Part shown: positions 63,003 through 64,000 of the stretch, one piece after another
Numbering within the stretch: the first letter of the stretch is position 1
How the letters are laid out: each line of letters opens with the position of its first letter
Position numbers and translations under genes: made by a program
The notes under the pieces: model-generated
Database searches by the model: none
The model's input: the letters and a program-made list of their open reading frames with translations, nothing else
What the model was told of the DNA's origin: nothing
Assembly: GCF_026262505.1 (NCBI RefSeq)
Contig: NC_067208.1
Location: forward strand, 4,411,962 to 4,475,961
DNA: 64,000 nucleotides
Source of the DNA: Trichomonas vaginalis G3
Taxonomy: Eukaryota > Parabasalia > Trichomonadida > Trichomonadidae
Direction: 5' to 3'

Positions 63003-63290
63003 AAAAAGAGGTGAGAAAAGAGGTGAAAAAACAGGTGAGATCGCACCTCTTCACCTAAACATTATTTTTGTCTGATTTACGCTCATTACGATGAAGAAGT
63101 CTTGACAAAACATGTACGAAGAAGTCTTGACAAAACATTTACGAAGAAGTCATGAAAATTCAAGAGGTGAAAAAACAGGTGAAAAAACAGGTGAGATCGC
63201 ACCTCTTCACCTAAACATTATTTTTGTCTGATTTACGCTCATTACGATGAAGAAGTCTTGACAAAACATGTACGAAGAAGTTTATTTCCT
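63003..63290. repeat. Inverted copies of the iteron-like block
   Basis: Two copies of a block with AGGTGAGATCGCACCTCTTC, TTTTTGTCTGATTTACGCTC and AAGTCTTGACAAAACATGTA are the complement of the block at 61164-61890. Together they flank the gene at 62087-63001 as inverted repeats. Confidence 0.8.
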
Positions 63291-63341
63291 GTGTTGTTGT
63301 CAAAATGTCATGTTGTCACCATTTTCAAAAAGATGTTAGTT

Positions 63342-63365
63342 GACCGAGGGACCGAGGGACCGAGG
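63342..63365. repeat. Three 8-bp tandem repeats
   Basis: GACCGAGG occurs three times in a row, unusually GC-rich for the region, directly before the terminal tandem array. Confidence 0.85.
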
Positions 63366-63401
63366 GACCTGGTGACACCTAAAATATATTTTTGTCTGAG
63401 T

Positions 63402-64000
63402 AAAATGACCAAATTTCATGATATAACTGTATTTTTTTGACGAAGAGAACTTTTACACTTCGTAAAAAAAATCCCTGAAATCGTGAAAAAATGACCAAAT
63501 TTCATGATATAACTGTATTTTTTGACGAAGAGAACTTTTACACTTCGTAAAAAAAATCCCTGAAATCGTAAAAAAATGACCAAATTTCATGATATAACTG
63601 TATTTTTTTGACGAAGAGAACTTTTACACTTCGTAAAAAAAATCCCTGAAATCATATCTTTTATACAAGATAGAAAATCTTACTCGCCTAAAACTCTATG
63701 AAAATCGTGAAAAATTGCGAGTAGTAAAAAAACCCCAGTCGCCTAAAATCCCTGAAATCGTAAAAAAATGACCAAATTTCATTATATAACTGTTATTTTT
63801 TGACGAAGAGAACTTTGACACTTCGTAAAAAAAATCCCTGAAATCGTGAAAAAATGACCAAATTTCATGATATAACTGTTATATTTTTACGAAGAGAACT
63901 TTGACACTTCGTCAAAAAAATCCCTGAAATCGTAAAAAAATGACCAAATTTCATTATATAACTGTTATTTTTTACGAAGAGAACTTTTACACTTCGTAAA
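63402..64000. repeat. 86-bp tandem array, continuing beyond the window
   Basis: Six units start near 63405, 63491, 63576, 63767, 63854 and 63939, with a period of 85-87 bp. A divergent stretch of about 105 bp that contains TCGCCTAAAA twice interrupts the array after the third unit. Each unit holds an ATG, a short in-frame stretch beginning MTKFH, and a poly-A-rich tail with AATCCCTGAAATCGT. It may belong to the terminal repeat of the Polinton. Confidence 0.85.

Larger units (their letters stand above)
51890..64000. mobile_element. Polinton/Maverick element, incomplete in window
   Basis: A virus-like DNA element. The parts seen are a D12 adenine methyltransferase, several small genes, two paralogous proteins of unknown function, a phage-type tail-collar protein, a retroviral-type integrase, protein-primed DNA polymerase B, and terminal or subterminal repeats. 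Integrase plus protein-primed polymerase defines the family, which is abundant in Trichomonas. At least 12.1 kb is present; the right end lies beyond the window and the left end is approximate (51.89-52.07 kb). The element is broken, with roughly ten or more breaks concentrated in the integrase, polymerase and a structural-gene stretch. Several other genes look whole, so it is probably a fairly young fossil. Confidence 0.85.

Overview
The window looks like nuclear DNA of a parabasalid protist, most probably a trichomonad close to Tritrichomonas or Trichomonas. The signs are AT-rich intergenic DNA, intronless genes as long as 6.5 kb, a protein resembling the trichomonad initiator-binding (IBD) factors, families of armadillo-like and ankyrin proteins, a large membrane protein of the trichomonad cyclase/PAS type, and a Polinton/Maverick element. 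Species is inferred; no rRNA or other marker gene lies in the window. No tRNA, rRNA or CRISPR array was found.

Layout. 1-363 is the 3' end of an unrecognised gene. 0.9-5.7 kb holds ribosomal protein uL23 and a cluster of short nonautonomous elements: a possible inverted-repeat element, a 1054-bp MITE with 7-bp target duplications, and a TTAA-flanked element. 5.7-12.4 kb has three minus-strand genes: a CAMK-like kinase, a type II membrane protein resembling GT61 glycosyltransferases, and COPII Sec24. 12.7-16.6 kb has GC-rich hairpins, a second TTAA-flanked element and a homogenised ankyrin-repeat gene. 16.6-27.4 kb is a divergent pair of giant genes, a Rap/RalGAP-domain protein and a Furry/Tao3-like scaffold. 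29-35.4 kb holds the IBD-like factor, an armadillo-like protein, a divergent histone H4/H3 pair sharing a 133-bp promoter with two E2F-like sites, and a PH-AGC (Akt-like) kinase. 36.6-51.8 kb holds a possible Sds3-like protein, ribosomal protein eS12, two more helical-repeat proteins, the cyclase/PAS-like membrane protein (with an in-frame TAG followed by 47 further open codons), small genes, a second copy of the 1054-bp MITE, a RhoGAP protein and a 7-TM protein.

From about 51.9 kb to the window end lies a Polinton/Maverick, incomplete in the window. It carries a D12-class adenine methyltransferase, small genes, two paralogous proteins of unknown function, a phage-type tail-collar fibre protein, degraded integrase and protein-primed DNA polymerase B, iteron-like and inverted repeats, and an 86-bp tandem array running off the end. 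It is broken in its replication and integration genes, while several other genes look whole, so decay is probably fairly recent.

The host genes are mostly housekeeping and signalling (translation, chromatin, COPII transport, kinases, small-GTPase control) and do not form one pathway. The more novel signals are noncoding: a 9-mer (GTCACTTTT and its complement) seen about 22 times by eye, where roughly one is expected; perfect GC-rich palindromes in AT-rich DNA; recent MITEs with clean target duplications; and a start-site motif particular to the Polinton genes.
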